Shown here piece after piece: positions 46,208 to 55,273 of a stretch of 64,000 nucleotides of DNA (positions are counted from its first letter, which is position 1; each line of letters starts with the position of its first letter). Location of the stretch: contig NZ_CP037933.1 of assembly GCF_004355225.1 (NCBI RefSeq), positions 496,001 through 560,000 of the forward strand, read 5' to 3'. The notes under the pieces are model-generated. The model made no database searches. It saw only the letters and a list, made by a program, of their open reading frames with translations, and was not told where the DNA came from. The stretch is from Flavobacterium nackdongense. GTDB lineage: Bacteria; Bacteroidota; Bacteroidia; Flavobacteriales; Flavobacteriaceae. The translations under genes were made by a program, and so were the position numbers.

Positions 46208-46236
46208 AATTAAATTAAATTAAATTAAATTAAATT
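46208..46236. repeat. Pentanucleotide tandem repeat at the 3' end of the maltokinase gene
   Basis: The five-base unit TTAAA is repeated about five times across the stop region. The last residues of the protein (QFNLI) and the stop codon are encoded by it. Loss or gain of a unit would alter the C-terminus. Confidence 0.8.
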
Positions 46237-47857
46237 GTTTTTTATCATTGTTTAAAATACTAAAAATTCCAGTCAAAGGAATCACTGCCCATCTCGGTCT
46301 AGAATTGAGTTCGTATCCCAATTCATAAATTGCTTTTTCAAGCAAACAATATTTCAATAGAAAATCGATTTCTTTTCGGTACCCAATGTTCAAATTTTCT
46401 CCTTGCGCGACTTCAGTGTAGGTATAAAGAAACACACCAACAAAGTACTTGAATAAAATTTCAGCAGCTCTAAAAAGTTCCTCCTGCTCATAAGGATATT
46501 TTTCTTTATTATTGAAAATAGTTGCGTAAATGGCATAATGAAATGACCGAAACATACCAGCTACGTCTTTCAAAGGCGGTTGTTTTACTTTCCGATCGCG
46601 AATCGTACTTTCGGGTTCGCCTTCAAAATCTAAAATATAAAAATCATCTCCATTGACCAAAACTTGTCCTAAATGATAATCGCCGTGAATCCGAATTCGT
46701 TCCGATTTCATTTTTGTCCAATCAAAATCAAGAAATATCTTTCGAATTTCTTTTTTATGATCTAAAAACTGATTTGCCAATTCTAAGGCTAATCCGTCTA
46801 ATTTATGAAGATTATTTTCTAAAATATTCAATCGATTTTGAAACTGATAGGTCAATCGGTTTTTGAGCCAAACGGTGTAATCTCCATTGTAAGTCGTAGG
46901 CGTGAAAGCGGTTTCGTGAACATCACTGCCTAAAGCAATGTGCATTTCGGCTGTTCGTGTTGCCAATGTTTGCAATCGCATAAAAATACTCAATCCAGCC
47001 CAATCGATGATTTCATGTGGAACTTCGTTGATTTTCAATCTTTTAAACAGCTCAATATCAGGTAATTTACAGATATTGATTTTCTTTGATTTGAGATTTT
47101 CAAAAACTCGATCTACTTCGTCGAGCATAAACTGCCAAGCATCTCCTTGATTGGGAACCAATTCCTGCATCAATCCCAATGTAATATTGCCATCGGTCAA
47201 AACCACGCTGATGCTTCCCATGTAAGCCGGAGAATTCTTGAAATCCATCCTTTCAGTTAGAAAACGACTAATTTCATAATCGGGATTCATACTGATGTAA
47301 ATCCTTCGAAAAATTTTAAGAACGAGCGTATTGTTGTAGATTATTGAAGTATTACTTTGTTCTACTCCCATAAACTTGGAATTTTTATATTCCTTTTCTT
47401 CTAATTTTTCTCCTTTGTGAAATTTAACAATCGAATCTGATTTTTCTTTGGCATTGACAATTTTATCAAACAATAATTTTTTGAAATCTTCTTGATGTAA
47501 AGCATCAACCAAAAATCCTGGCTGCCCATTCATGTTTACAGGAGCAATGATGGTGTTGGTATCCAATTCATTTTCTGGCATAAATGCCAATGGCATAAAA
47601 TAATGCTGATAAAAAGCTTCTTTAAAATTGACTTCGAGTAAAACACCATAATAGATATTTGACTTTGAAGCAATTTTGAAAAATTCGACCACTTCGATAT
47701 ATTTTAGCGTACTAGCCTTCCCGCCATACCAGCGTTTGTTGATGATATAATTCTCAAGAATATCCGACGAAAATATTTTTACAAATTCCTTGTCTTCAAA
47801 TGCATTTTTCCAATCTGTTTTAAAAACAAATGGATTTTGAAAATTGTCTTCGTTCAT
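46220..47857 (-). CDS. mak: Maltokinase of the GlgE pathway
   Basis: It phosphorylates maltose to maltose-1-phosphate, the substrate of GlgE. The 545-residue protein has INKRWYGGKASTL near residue 40, the kinase catalytic segment RIHGDYHLGQVLVNGDDFYI with LDFEGEP, and KQPPLKDVAGMFRSFHYA. These features fit the Mak/Pep2 group (aminoglycoside-phosphotransferase-like fold). I start it at ATG 47857, because the longer frame begins with a TTG. It lies between glgB and the GxxExxY gene. The usual upstream partner trehalose synthase (TreS), which supplies maltose, is absent here. Confidence 0.85.
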   Translation of the reverse strand: MNEDNFQNPFVFKTDWKNAFEDKEFVKIFSSDILENYIINKRWYGGKASTLKYIEVVEFFKIASKSNIYYGVLLEVNFKEAFYQHYFMPLAFMPENELDTNTIIAPVNMNGQPGFLVDALHQEDFKKLLFDKIVNAKEKSDSIVKFHKGEKLEEKEYKNSKFMGVEQSNTSIIYNNTLVLKIFRRIYISMNPDYEISRFLTERMDFKNSPAYMGSISVVLTDGNITLGLMQELVPNQGDAWQFMLDEVDRVFENLKSKKINICKLPDIELFKRLKINEVPHEIIDWAGLSIFMRLQTLATRTAEMHIALGSDVHETAFTPTTYNGDYTVWLKNRLTYQFQNRLNILENNLHKLDGLALELANQFLDHKKEIRKIFLDFDWTKMKSERIRIHGDYHLGQVLVNGDDFYILDFEGEPESTIRDRKVKQPPLKDVAGMFRSFHYAIYATIFNNKEKYPYEQEELFRAAEILFKYFVGVFLYTYTEVAQGENLNIGYRKEIDFLLKYCLLEKAIYELGYELNSRPRWAVIPLTGIFSILNNDKKQFNLI

Positions 47858-47887
47858 CTCGCTGGTTTTTATTATTTTTTGGTTCAA

Positions 47888-48192
47888 TGTTTTTCGTTTT
47901 ACTAAACAAAATAGAAATACTAGTTTTTAATCTTAATCAATAATTACAAAAATTTAAACCACATAGAAAATAATTATTTTCGAACCAAAAGTCGCTTCGC
48001 TTCCCATAGATTTAAATCAACAGTTCGCGTAGCTCATATCATAACTATGTGTAAATAAAATACCTATGCAAACCTTTGTAAATAATACATTTCAATAATC
48101 TATGTGGTTTAAAACTATTCATAGAGCTTGAGTTTTTAATATAAAATTTAAGTTTTTAGTTTGCATGGATTTCATAGGTGAAAATTTCAAAT
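47888..48192. repeat. Palindromic spacer beside the GxxExxY gene
   Basis: TTAAACCACATAG (47954-47966) faces a perfect 13-bp complement CTATGTGGTTTAA (48100-48112). The space between holds A/T-rich sequence with TCGCTTCGCTTCCC near 47992. The CCACATAG inner arm is the same as in element B at 2273. No gene is visible. Confidence 0.65.
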
Positions 48193-48603
48193 TTATTCTT
48201 TTGGGAGCTTTTTATAGTAATCATTCACAAATGTTTTTTGCCCTTCTTTGAAAATATTATTGCAATTAAAATTAATTAAAATTCCTTTCGGCGATCTTAT
48301 GAGGTTCATATAATTTAATAATTTTGCCTCAAAAATTGGATGAATATCTAGGGTGGCTTTCAATTCTACAATTATTGCATTTTCAACAAACAAATCACAT
48401 CTAAAATCAGATTCTAATTCTTTCTCTTTGTAAATTACAGGAATCTTCATTTCCGAAATAAAACTGATGTTTCTTAACGTGAGCTCTTCTTTCAAACATT
48501 GATGATAAACACTTTCTAGCAATCCTCTTCCCATAATTTTGTGGACTTCAATTGCTGCTCCAATTATAGAGTAAGTAAGATTATCTAAATATTTTTGAGT
48601 CAT
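48193..48603 (-). CDS. GxxExxY protein (PDDEXK-like)
   Basis: The 136-residue protein matches the GxxExxY family. GAAIEVHKIMGRGLLESVYHQ carries the name motif, and the core FRCDLFVENAIIVELKA carries the Asp and Glu-x-Lys of a PDDEXK nuclease fold. The function of the family is unknown. It sits between the maltokinase and glgE genes of the glycogen operon and has repeat sequences on its downstream side. The bases before it (48604-48706) are A/T-rich and contain a CCACCTAG word. It therefore looks like a late insertion. Confidence 0.82.
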   Translation of the reverse strand: MTQKYLDNLTYSIIGAAIEVHKIMGRGLLESVYHQCLKEELTLRNISFISEMKIPVIYKEKELESDFRCDLFVENAIIVELKATLDIHPIFEAKLLNYMNLIRSPKGILINFNCNNIFKEGQKTFVNDYYKKLPKE

Positions 48604-48706
48604 TCGTTTTTTGCTTTAACCACCTAGATTATAGCTATATGAAAATAAAAATTCTATAAATTCTTTATTCTTTAAATTTACATATTTTCTATGTTCTTAA
48701 AAAAAA

Positions 48707-50641
48707 TTATCGTTCAACTTTAAACAAATGGAAAGGCAAATCTGGTGAAATCACAACAAAATTCCATTCTTTATCCCAAATATAACTATTTCCTGTGATT
48801 AAATCGGTGATTCTCAGTGGAAGCTTACTCAATAATTCATTGGGAAGCAAAACCATAGATTGCGCGGTATAATTCGAATCAAGACTCGCAATCATTAGCG
48901 TTTCATCATTTCTATCGTCATCAAATTTATAGTAAGCCATAACCTTATCGTTATTGGTCGCACAAAATATAATATTATTGGTTTGCTGCAACGAAGCATG
49001 TTCTCTTCTAATTTTGTTTATTCGACTGATTACCGTAGTGATTTTATTTTGCCGATCCCAATCCCATTTAAAAAATTCATATTTTTCAGAATGTAAATAT
49101 TCTTCTTTTCCTGGAGCTAATGGAGCCGATATTTGGTATTCGAAAACAGGTCCGTAAAGCCCAACACTAGAACTTAAGGTGGCTGCCAAGAAATAGCGCT
49201 GCAGATGAATGGATTCATTTCCATTTTGTAAATGAAACGGATTGATATCTGGTGTGTTAGGCCAAAAATTGGGTCGATAAAATTCTTTTTGATCGGATTT
49301 TGTCAATTCTTCGACATATTTCGTCAATTCGTCTTTGGAATTTCGCCAGGTAAAGTAGGTGTAGGACTGCGAAAATCCTTGTTTTGCCAATTCATTCATA
49401 ATTTTGGGACGCGTAAAAGCTTCGGCCAAGAACAAAACATCAGGATGTTTTTTCTTAATTTCGCTAATCAACCATCCCCAGAAATAAAAGGGCTTAGTAT
49501 GCGGATTATCAACTCTATAAATTTTAATATCACATTCTTCAATCCAAAATAAAGCTACGTCTAATAATTCCTTCCAAAGGTTTTTCCAATCGCTACTTTC
49601 AAAATAAATAGGTTGAATATCCTGGTATTTTTTAGGAGGATTTTCGGCATATTGAACCGTGCCATCGGGACGCCATTTGAACCATTGTGGAAAATCTTTC
49701 ACGTAAGGATGATCGGGAGCGGCTTGTAAAGCATAGTCCATCGCTACTTCAATTCCCAAATCCTTTGCTTTTTTGACTAATGCTTTGAAATCTTCGATGC
49801 TTCCCAATTCAGGATGTGTAGATTTATGTCCCCCGAATTGCGAACCAATTCCCCAAGGCGAACCAACATCACCGGGCTCGGCATTTGTAGCATTGTTTTT
49901 CCCTTTTCTATTCACTTCTCCAATGGGATGAATCGGCGGAAAGTATAAGGTATCAAAACCCATCGAAGCCACTCTGGGCAACAATCGTTCACAATCTTTG
50001 AAAGTTCCGTGCCTTCCCTCTTCGGACGAAGCGGAGCGAGGAAAAAACTCATACCATGTACTGAATAATGCTTTTTTTCTATCAACGTATACTTTTAAAT
50101 CTAAAGATTTGTTCTCTAGGAAACGCTTTGGGTATTTCTTAAAAATAGCATTCAAGTTGGAGGAAGTTGCTTCACGAATGGCGTTATCATATTCGTGTTC
50201 GGTCGTAAAATAATAAGCCAAAGTATTCAAATAGTCTCTTTCGTTCGAATCTACCACATCTAAAATAGCGCGAACGTACTCTGCTCCTTCCAATAATTCC
50301 GACTTTACATATTGATGGTCTTGAATTTTACGAAGTGTTCCGTGCTGCCAATTCAAAGCATAATCAACCCAACCTTCAACAAAATAAGTATAAAATCCTT
50401 GTTTTTCCACTTTAAAACTGGCATTCCAACTATCATTTACTGTCGCATCCATTCGAACTTCACTCCAATCTTTGTCGTTTTCGTGTTTAAATTTTACGCA
50501 GCATTCAATGATGTCATGTCCGTCAGAAAAAACATCTGCGGTTACCTGTACATTTTGATTTACGATTCTTTTTATCGGATTGATACCGCCATCAAGTTGC
50601 GGCAACAGGTTTTCAATTATAATTCTGGTTTGATTTTGCAT
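48707..50641 (-). CDS. glgE: Alpha-1,4-glucan:maltose-1-phosphate maltosyltransferase
   Basis: It transfers maltosyl units from maltose-1-phosphate to glucan. The protein has 644 residues: an N-terminal beta domain (about 1-115), a helical insert, a GH13_3 barrel and a C-terminal beta domain. The nucleophile Asp is in YRVDNPHTKPFYFWGWLI and the acid Glu in FLAEAFTRPK. GSQFGGHKSTHPELGS and EVNRKGKNN are also typical of GlgE. It is intact. A strong hairpin (50685-50732) separates it from glgC. Confidence 0.93.
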   Translation of the reverse strand: MQNQTRIIIENLLPQLDGGINPIKRIVNQNVQVTADVFSDGHDIIECCVKFKHENDKDWSEVRMDATVNDSWNASFKVEKQGFYTYFVEGWVDYALNWQHGTLRKIQDHQYVKSELLEGAEYVRAILDVVDSNERDYLNTLAYYFTTEHEYDNAIREATSSNLNAIFKKYPKRFLENKSLDLKVYVDRKKALFSTWYEFFPRSASSEEGRHGTFKDCERLLPRVASMGFDTLYFPPIHPIGEVNRKGKNNATNAEPGDVGSPWGIGSQFGGHKSTHPELGSIEDFKALVKKAKDLGIEVAMDYALQAAPDHPYVKDFPQWFKWRPDGTVQYAENPPKKYQDIQPIYFESSDWKNLWKELLDVALFWIEECDIKIYRVDNPHTKPFYFWGWLISEIKKKHPDVLFLAEAFTRPKIMNELAKQGFSQSYTYFTWRNSKDELTKYVEELTKSDQKEFYRPNFWPNTPDINPFHLQNGNESIHLQRYFLAATLSSSVGLYGPVFEYQISAPLAPGKEEYLHSEKYEFFKWDWDRQNKITTVISRINKIRREHASLQQTNNIIFCATNNDKVMAYYKFDDDRNDETLMIASLDSNYTAQSMVLLPNELLSKLPLRITDLITGNSYIWDKEWNFVVISPDLPFHLFKVER

Positions 50642-50684
50642 TTTATAATTTTAAAATTCTTCTACAAATTAGCTCAAAAAAATG

Positions 50685-50732
50685 GAATACTGCTAATAAA
50701 AACAAAGCAATTACTTGTTATTAGCAGTATTC
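50685..50732 (-). terminator. Hairpin with U-tract between glgC and glgE
   Basis: GAATACTGCTAATAA (50685-50699) and its perfect 15-bp complement (50718-50732) surround an 18-nt loop. On the minus strand a run of seven T follows within two bases of the stem. It sits inside the operon after glgC and before glgE, so it probably ends part of the transcripts and lowers expression of the distal genes. Confidence 0.72.
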
Positions 50733-50752
50733 AAAATGAATATCATTAATTA

Positions 50753-52033
50753 TTATTTTATTGTAAAGTTATCCGGAAGAGTCGCTCCTTTTTTAATGAC
50801 TACAATTCCTTCTTTGATCATATATTTTTCAGTAGAAACATCTTCTAAATGTTTGCCGCCTTCGATATGAACATCATTTCCGATTCTACAATTTTTATCC
50901 ACGATAGCATTATTGATAAAACATCGTTCTCCAATTCCTACTAGAATTTTTCCATTGGCAACATCTACTTTCATATCATCGATGCTCTGGTAAAAATCAT
51001 TACCCATAACATAGGAATTATGAATTATGGTTTCTTCTCCAATTCGAGACCGATTTCCAATAACAGAACGTACTATTTCTTTGGCATTTACGATGCATCC
51101 ATCGGACATAATCGATCGATCGATACTTGTTTTTTTGAACTTGGTAGGTGGCAACAATCGTGGACGTGTAAAAATTTTATTGTTGTCGTCAAATAAATTA
51201 AACTGCGGTAAATCGTCTGTAAGACCAATATTAGCTTCGAAAAAAGAATCGATATTTCCGATATCAGTCCAATAACCTTCGTATTGAAAACTAAATATTC
51301 GTTTGTGACCAACAGCTTGTGGAATAATTTCTTTACCAAAATCTTTAGTACTTGATTCCTCCATTACATCCAACAAGAACTGTCTGTTAAAAATGTAAAT
51401 TCCCATCGATGCCAAATACAATTTACCTTCACTTTTCATTTGTTCACTCACTTCTGATTCCCAATCAGGCAAAAGTTCTTTGGCAGGCTTTTCGATAAAT
51501 GATTCTATAAAACTATCGGAATTGGTTTTCAAAATTCCAAATTCGGGAGCATCTTTAGCGTTTACTGGTAAAGTGGCAATCGAAATATCAGCCTCGTGCT
51601 TGATGTGTTCTTCAATCATTTCATTCAAATCCATTTGATACAATTGATCACCCGAAAGAATCATTGCATAATCAAAATCATGGTTCAAAAAGTGCGGCAT
51701 ACATTGTCTCACGGCGTCTGCTGTTCCTTGAAACCATCTCGGATTGTCAGGTGTTTGTTCCGCGGCCAAAATATCTACAAAAGCATGGCTAAAAATACTA
51801 AAATGGTAGGTGTTTTTGATATGCGCATTTAAGGAAGCCGAATTAAATTGGGTTAAAACGAAAATCCTATAAATATCCGAATTCATACAATTGGAAATTG
51901 GAATATCGACTAATCGATATTTTCCTGCTATCGGTACAGCAGGTTTTGAACGTGTTTCCGTTAGTGGAAATAATCTAGAGCCTTGCCCTCCTCCAAGGAT
52001 AATCGCGATTACATTTTTCTTTTTTGGTTTCAT
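50753..52033 (-). CDS. glgC: Glucose-1-phosphate adenylyltransferase
   Basis: It makes ADP-glucose from glucose-1-phosphate and ATP. The 426-residue protein has the nucleotidyltransferase signature LGGGQGSRLFPLTETRSKPA and VPIAGKYRLVDIPISNC at the N-terminus. The catalytic Asp region is MILSGDQLYQMD, and WQGTADAVRQ-type residues (FQGTADAVRQCMPHF) follow. A C-terminal left-handed beta-helix (about 300-426) completes it. It lies 1 base after the glgA stop on the same strand. Confidence 0.96.
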   Translation of the reverse strand: MKPKKKNVIAIILGGGQGSRLFPLTETRSKPAVPIAGKYRLVDIPISNCMNSDIYRIFVLTQFNSASLNAHIKNTYHFSIFSHAFVDILAAEQTPDNPRWFQGTADAVRQCMPHFLNHDFDYAMILSGDQLYQMDLNEMIEEHIKHEADISIATLPVNAKDAPEFGILKTNSDSFIESFIEKPAKELLPDWESEVSEQMKSEGKLYLASMGIYIFNRQFLLDVMEESSTKDFGKEIIPQAVGHKRIFSFQYEGYWTDIGNIDSFFEANIGLTDDLPQFNLFDDNNKIFTRPRLLPPTKFKKTSIDRSIMSDGCIVNAKEIVRSVIGNRSRIGEETIIHNSYVMGNDFYQSIDDMKVDVANGKILVGIGERCFINNAIVDKNCRIGNDVHIEGGKHLEDVSTEKYMIKEGIVVIKKGATLPDNFTIK

Positions 52034-52034
52034 T

Positions 52035-53450
52035 TTAGTTTGTTGTTAAATTGTATAAATCGATATATTCCTGACAAACTCTCTCCCAAGAGTGGTCCAT
52101 ATTCATTCCTATTTTTCGAACATTTTTAAAACTTTTTTTATCCTTATATAAATCTACAGCCCTTCGAATCGAATAACAAACATCGACAATTGAGGCCTGA
52201 TCGTGACAAATTCCGTTCCCATTATCTCCAATATCAATTACCGTGTCCTTTAATCCACCAGTTCTACGCACTATAGGAATAGTTCCGTATCGAAACGCAT
52301 ACATTTGGTTCAAACCGCAGGGCTCTACTCTGGATGGCATTAATAAAAAATCGGAACCGGCATAAATCAAATGCGCCAATTCTTCATCATAGCCAATGAA
52401 CACATTATAATTCCCTTGAAAACTGGCCAATAAATGACTCAATTGGTTTTCTATTTCAGTATTTCCAGAACCTAAAATTAAAATATTAATTTCTTTATAA
52501 TTTTCGGACAAGGCAAGTGCTGCTGCATGAGATAATAAATCGGCTCCTTTTTCTTCTAACAATCGTCCAATAAAACTAAAAAGCGGTTTTGTTGGGTCTA
52601 AATTAAATTGGCTACACAACTGTTCTTTATTGGCTTGCTTTCCTTTGTCTACCGTTCTCATAGTATAATTCGCAACTACCATTTTATCTTTTTCAGGATT
52701 CCAAACTTGGGTATCAATGCCATTCAAAATCCCTTTCGATTTATGTCGTACCATATTAAATAACGATTCTAATCCATAGCCAAAATTATTGATTTCATTC
52801 AAAAAATTGGGCGAAACTGTCGTTACTACCGAAGCACATTTTATGGCTGTAGCCAATGAATTAATCCGATTATCCCATTCTAAAACGGTTACCTTTGACA
52901 AATCGAACTCTGGCAAATAATACAATTTATCAAACCCAAATTGCCCCTGATAGATTGCGTTATGAATGGTTATCACCGTCGAAACGGTGCGCAATTTCTC
53001 GTATTTAGCAGCATATTGCATCATAAATGGAATCAATCCCGTATGATGATCGTGACAATGAATTATATCTGGCACATTATTTCGAGAGCTTATCCAATCC
53101 AAGGTTGCCATTTGAAAAGCGACAAAACGTTCGATATCATCTTCATAACCATACACATCCTTTCTATCAAAGAGCTCGGGAATTTGAACTACATACAATT
53201 CAAATTCTAAAATAGCAGTACTTTCTTTTTTGATAGTAAAAGGAAAATTAAAATTCCCTAATTGTACTACACCCGAAAAAACAGTATCAAATTGATTTTC
53301 AATAATGAATTTCGTCTCATATTGCGGAATAACTACTCTCACCAAATGTCCAGCCTTATTTTGATATTTGGGCAACGAACCTACGACATCACCTAAACCA
53401 CCAACTTTTGCAACCGGATAGCATTCTGCTGCAATATGAAATATTTCCAT
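52035..53450 (-). CDS. glgA: Glycogen synthase (ADP-glucose)
   Basis: It extends alpha-1,4-glucan from ADP-glucose. This is a 471-residue GT5 enzyme with the N-terminal signature KVGGLGDVVGSLPKYQN (residues 15-31), IIHCHDHHTGLIPFMM, and the C-terminal MPSRVEPCGLNQMYAFRYG donor site. It is the first gene of the leftward operon, followed by glgC, so it needs a promoter in 53451-53600. Confidence 0.95.
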   Translation of the reverse strand: MEIFHIAAECYPVAKVGGLGDVVGSLPKYQNKAGHLVRVVIPQYETKFIIENQFDTVFSGVVQLGNFNFPFTIKKESTAILEFELYVVQIPELFDRKDVYGYEDDIERFVAFQMATLDWISSRNNVPDIIHCHDHHTGLIPFMMQYAAKYEKLRTVSTVITIHNAIYQGQFGFDKLYYLPEFDLSKVTVLEWDNRINSLATAIKCASVVTTVSPNFLNEINNFGYGLESLFNMVRHKSKGILNGIDTQVWNPEKDKMVVANYTMRTVDKGKQANKEQLCSQFNLDPTKPLFSFIGRLLEEKGADLLSHAAALALSENYKEINILILGSGNTEIENQLSHLLASFQGNYNVFIGYDEELAHLIYAGSDFLLMPSRVEPCGLNQMYAFRYGTIPIVRRTGGLKDTVIDIGDNGNGICHDQASIVDVCYSIRRAVDLYKDKKSFKNVRKIGMNMDHSWERVCQEYIDLYNLTTN

Positions 53451-54018
53451 TCTATTTACTTTGCCTATTCAATATTAATTAAAAAAAATCCCTTACAAAA
53501 TCATTTTATGTCTTATTGATGCGACTATTCGGCTGCGTCGAAATAAATCAAAATAATAGTACTTTTATCTTTTCTAAATTTAGTAAAAATATTTGTCAAA
53601 TGTTAGATTTGATAAAAATTTATTGAAATGCCAAAAAATACTTCAAAACGCAAGCAATCGTTGAAAATTCCTAAACTTATACTGCTATATAGTAAAATAA
53701 TCGCTTCAATTTTATAAAAGTTATCAATCCTTTTGGGAGCTAAATTATTCGCAACATCCTTAAAATAAAAGCGTCCGAAAAGAGAACTGTGAATGAAAAG
53801 GAATAGAATTCATTAATTAACGGATTTGCTGATTTCAAGGTATTGCGATCGAAGTATCCAATTAGTACCACTTTTTTAAAAAATTAATGCTTGTCATACT
53901 TTTTGAATTTCTGCCATTGGTTTGCGAACTTTTGACCAATATAATTTCTTGCTTTTTGACTAAAAAAACATCTAAAATAAAATTTTACTGACAGTTTCGA
54001 AGAAAACTACTAGAAGAT
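53451..54018. other. Intergenic region upstream of glgA
   Basis: This 568-base gap is A/T-rich. It lies between the glgA start and the stop of the ATP-grasp gene, both on the minus strand, so it should hold the promoter of the glycogen operon. I found no good TTTG-N19-TAnnTTTG match and no long palindrome or gene. Nothing else can be supported. Confidence 0.5.
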
Positions 54019-55233
54019 TTAGTGTAGCTTATCGACTTTTTTTTGTTCCACAACAGTAGCATAATCAGCTGTTAAACGGTTGGCATAATCATCCAATAAT
54101 GCTAAAACTCTTTCATTCGAATCTGATTTTACGATTAAGCCGGCGTGGTACTCCAGGGGAACCCTGAAGCAAACTTCCGGATCCGAAAAAGAGGATAAAT
54201 CAGGATGTTGGAATTTGGACAGCGTCAGCACAATTCCGGCGTATTCTTTTTTGACTTTTGGCAATACGTATTTGGTTTCCTTAGCCAGTGCGTCTTCAAT
54301 AGCCGCCCATTCTTTCCAAAGATTGATGTTCGAGGCTTCAGAAACCATTTCAGCAATATGTGCCCCACCCACTCGCGAAGAAGTTTCCAGGAAATAAATT
54401 TTCCCGTCGTCCTTGCCTTTGATGTATTCGGAATGTGCCGCACCGTGTTTCAATCCAAAACCTTTAATAACCTGCTCATTTACGGTTTTTATAGCCTTGT
54501 CATCTTCGGAATCATACGGAATATTGGCTGAACGAAAAATTCCTCCGCCTTGCGAAATTTCCATTGGAGTCGCCAAATATTTTGAAGTGATACTAAACAG
54601 AATTTTCCCGTTCAGAACCAAACTATCACAATGGTACACATCTCCGGGTCGAAATTGTTCCAATAAATATTTGAACCTATTATTCCCCATTTCGTTGATG
54701 TGAATCCACAAACTTTCTTTGTCAAACACTTTTATAATCCCAGAAGCCGAAGCCTCAGAACGTGGTTTCAAAACCCAAGGAGCCGTAGTTGTGTCCGCAA
54801 ATGTATTGATATCGTGATCATTAAATAACGAACAGAAATTAGGATTCGAAATCCCGCAACTTTTGGCTCGCATACGCATCGCCAATTTATCCCGAAAATA
54901 ACGACCTGTGGTTTGCCCCATACCATCAATCCGAATATTTTCACGCAAATAAGTAGCTTTCTCCACATCGAAATCGTCTAAAGCCACGATGGCATCTATT
55001 TTATTGGATTTCATTAAATTACCAACGCCCAACATAAGATGCTCTAAATTCCAATCGGTATCTTGTCCCGTCATATAGAAAACTTCGTCGATATGGTCAA
55101 AAGGCCAAGGCTTATCCCGCAGTTTTTCGCTGGTGATCAGATACACTTTATTGCCTAAATTTTTCAAATGAATTAAAAAATCAGCTCCTTTGAAATAATT
55201 CGAAATGCAGATGAAAGCTTTTGTGTTTTCCAT
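54019..55233 (-). CDS. ATP-grasp ligase (carbamoyl-phosphate/biotin-carboxylase type)
   Basis: The 404-residue protein has a preATP-grasp start (FICISNYFKGADFLIHLKN). The core begins at MGQTTGRYFRDKLAMRMRAK, and the ATP loop is APWVLKPRSEASASGIIKV (about 150-168). The metal-site segment is DGKIYFLETSSRVGGAHIAE. These features fit ligases that join amino acids or peptides, such as L-amino-acid ligases. The partners downstream, an M17 aminopeptidase and an esterase on the same strand, suggest a role in small peptide or amide metabolism. Substrate unknown. Confidence 0.84.
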   Translation of the reverse strand: MENTKAFICISNYFKGADFLIHLKNLGNKVYLITSEKLRDKPWPFDHIDEVFYMTGQDTDWNLEHLMLGVGNLMKSNKIDAIVALDDFDVEKATYLRENIRIDGMGQTTGRYFRDKLAMRMRAKSCGISNPNFCSLFNDHDINTFADTTTAPWVLKPRSEASASGIIKVFDKESLWIHINEMGNNRFKYLLEQFRPGDVYHCDSLVLNGKILFSITSKYLATPMEISQGGGIFRSANIPYDSEDDKAIKTVNEQVIKGFGLKHGAAHSEYIKGKDDGKIYFLETSSRVGGAHIAEMVSEASNINLWKEWAAIEDALAKETKYVLPKVKKEYAGIVLTLSKFQHPDLSSFSDPEVCFRVPLEYHAGLIVKSDSNERVLALLDDYANRLTADYATVVEQKKVDKLH

Positions 55234-55273
55234 AAAATTAAATAATTTGGTTCAATAATTCCCCTTTGGATGA

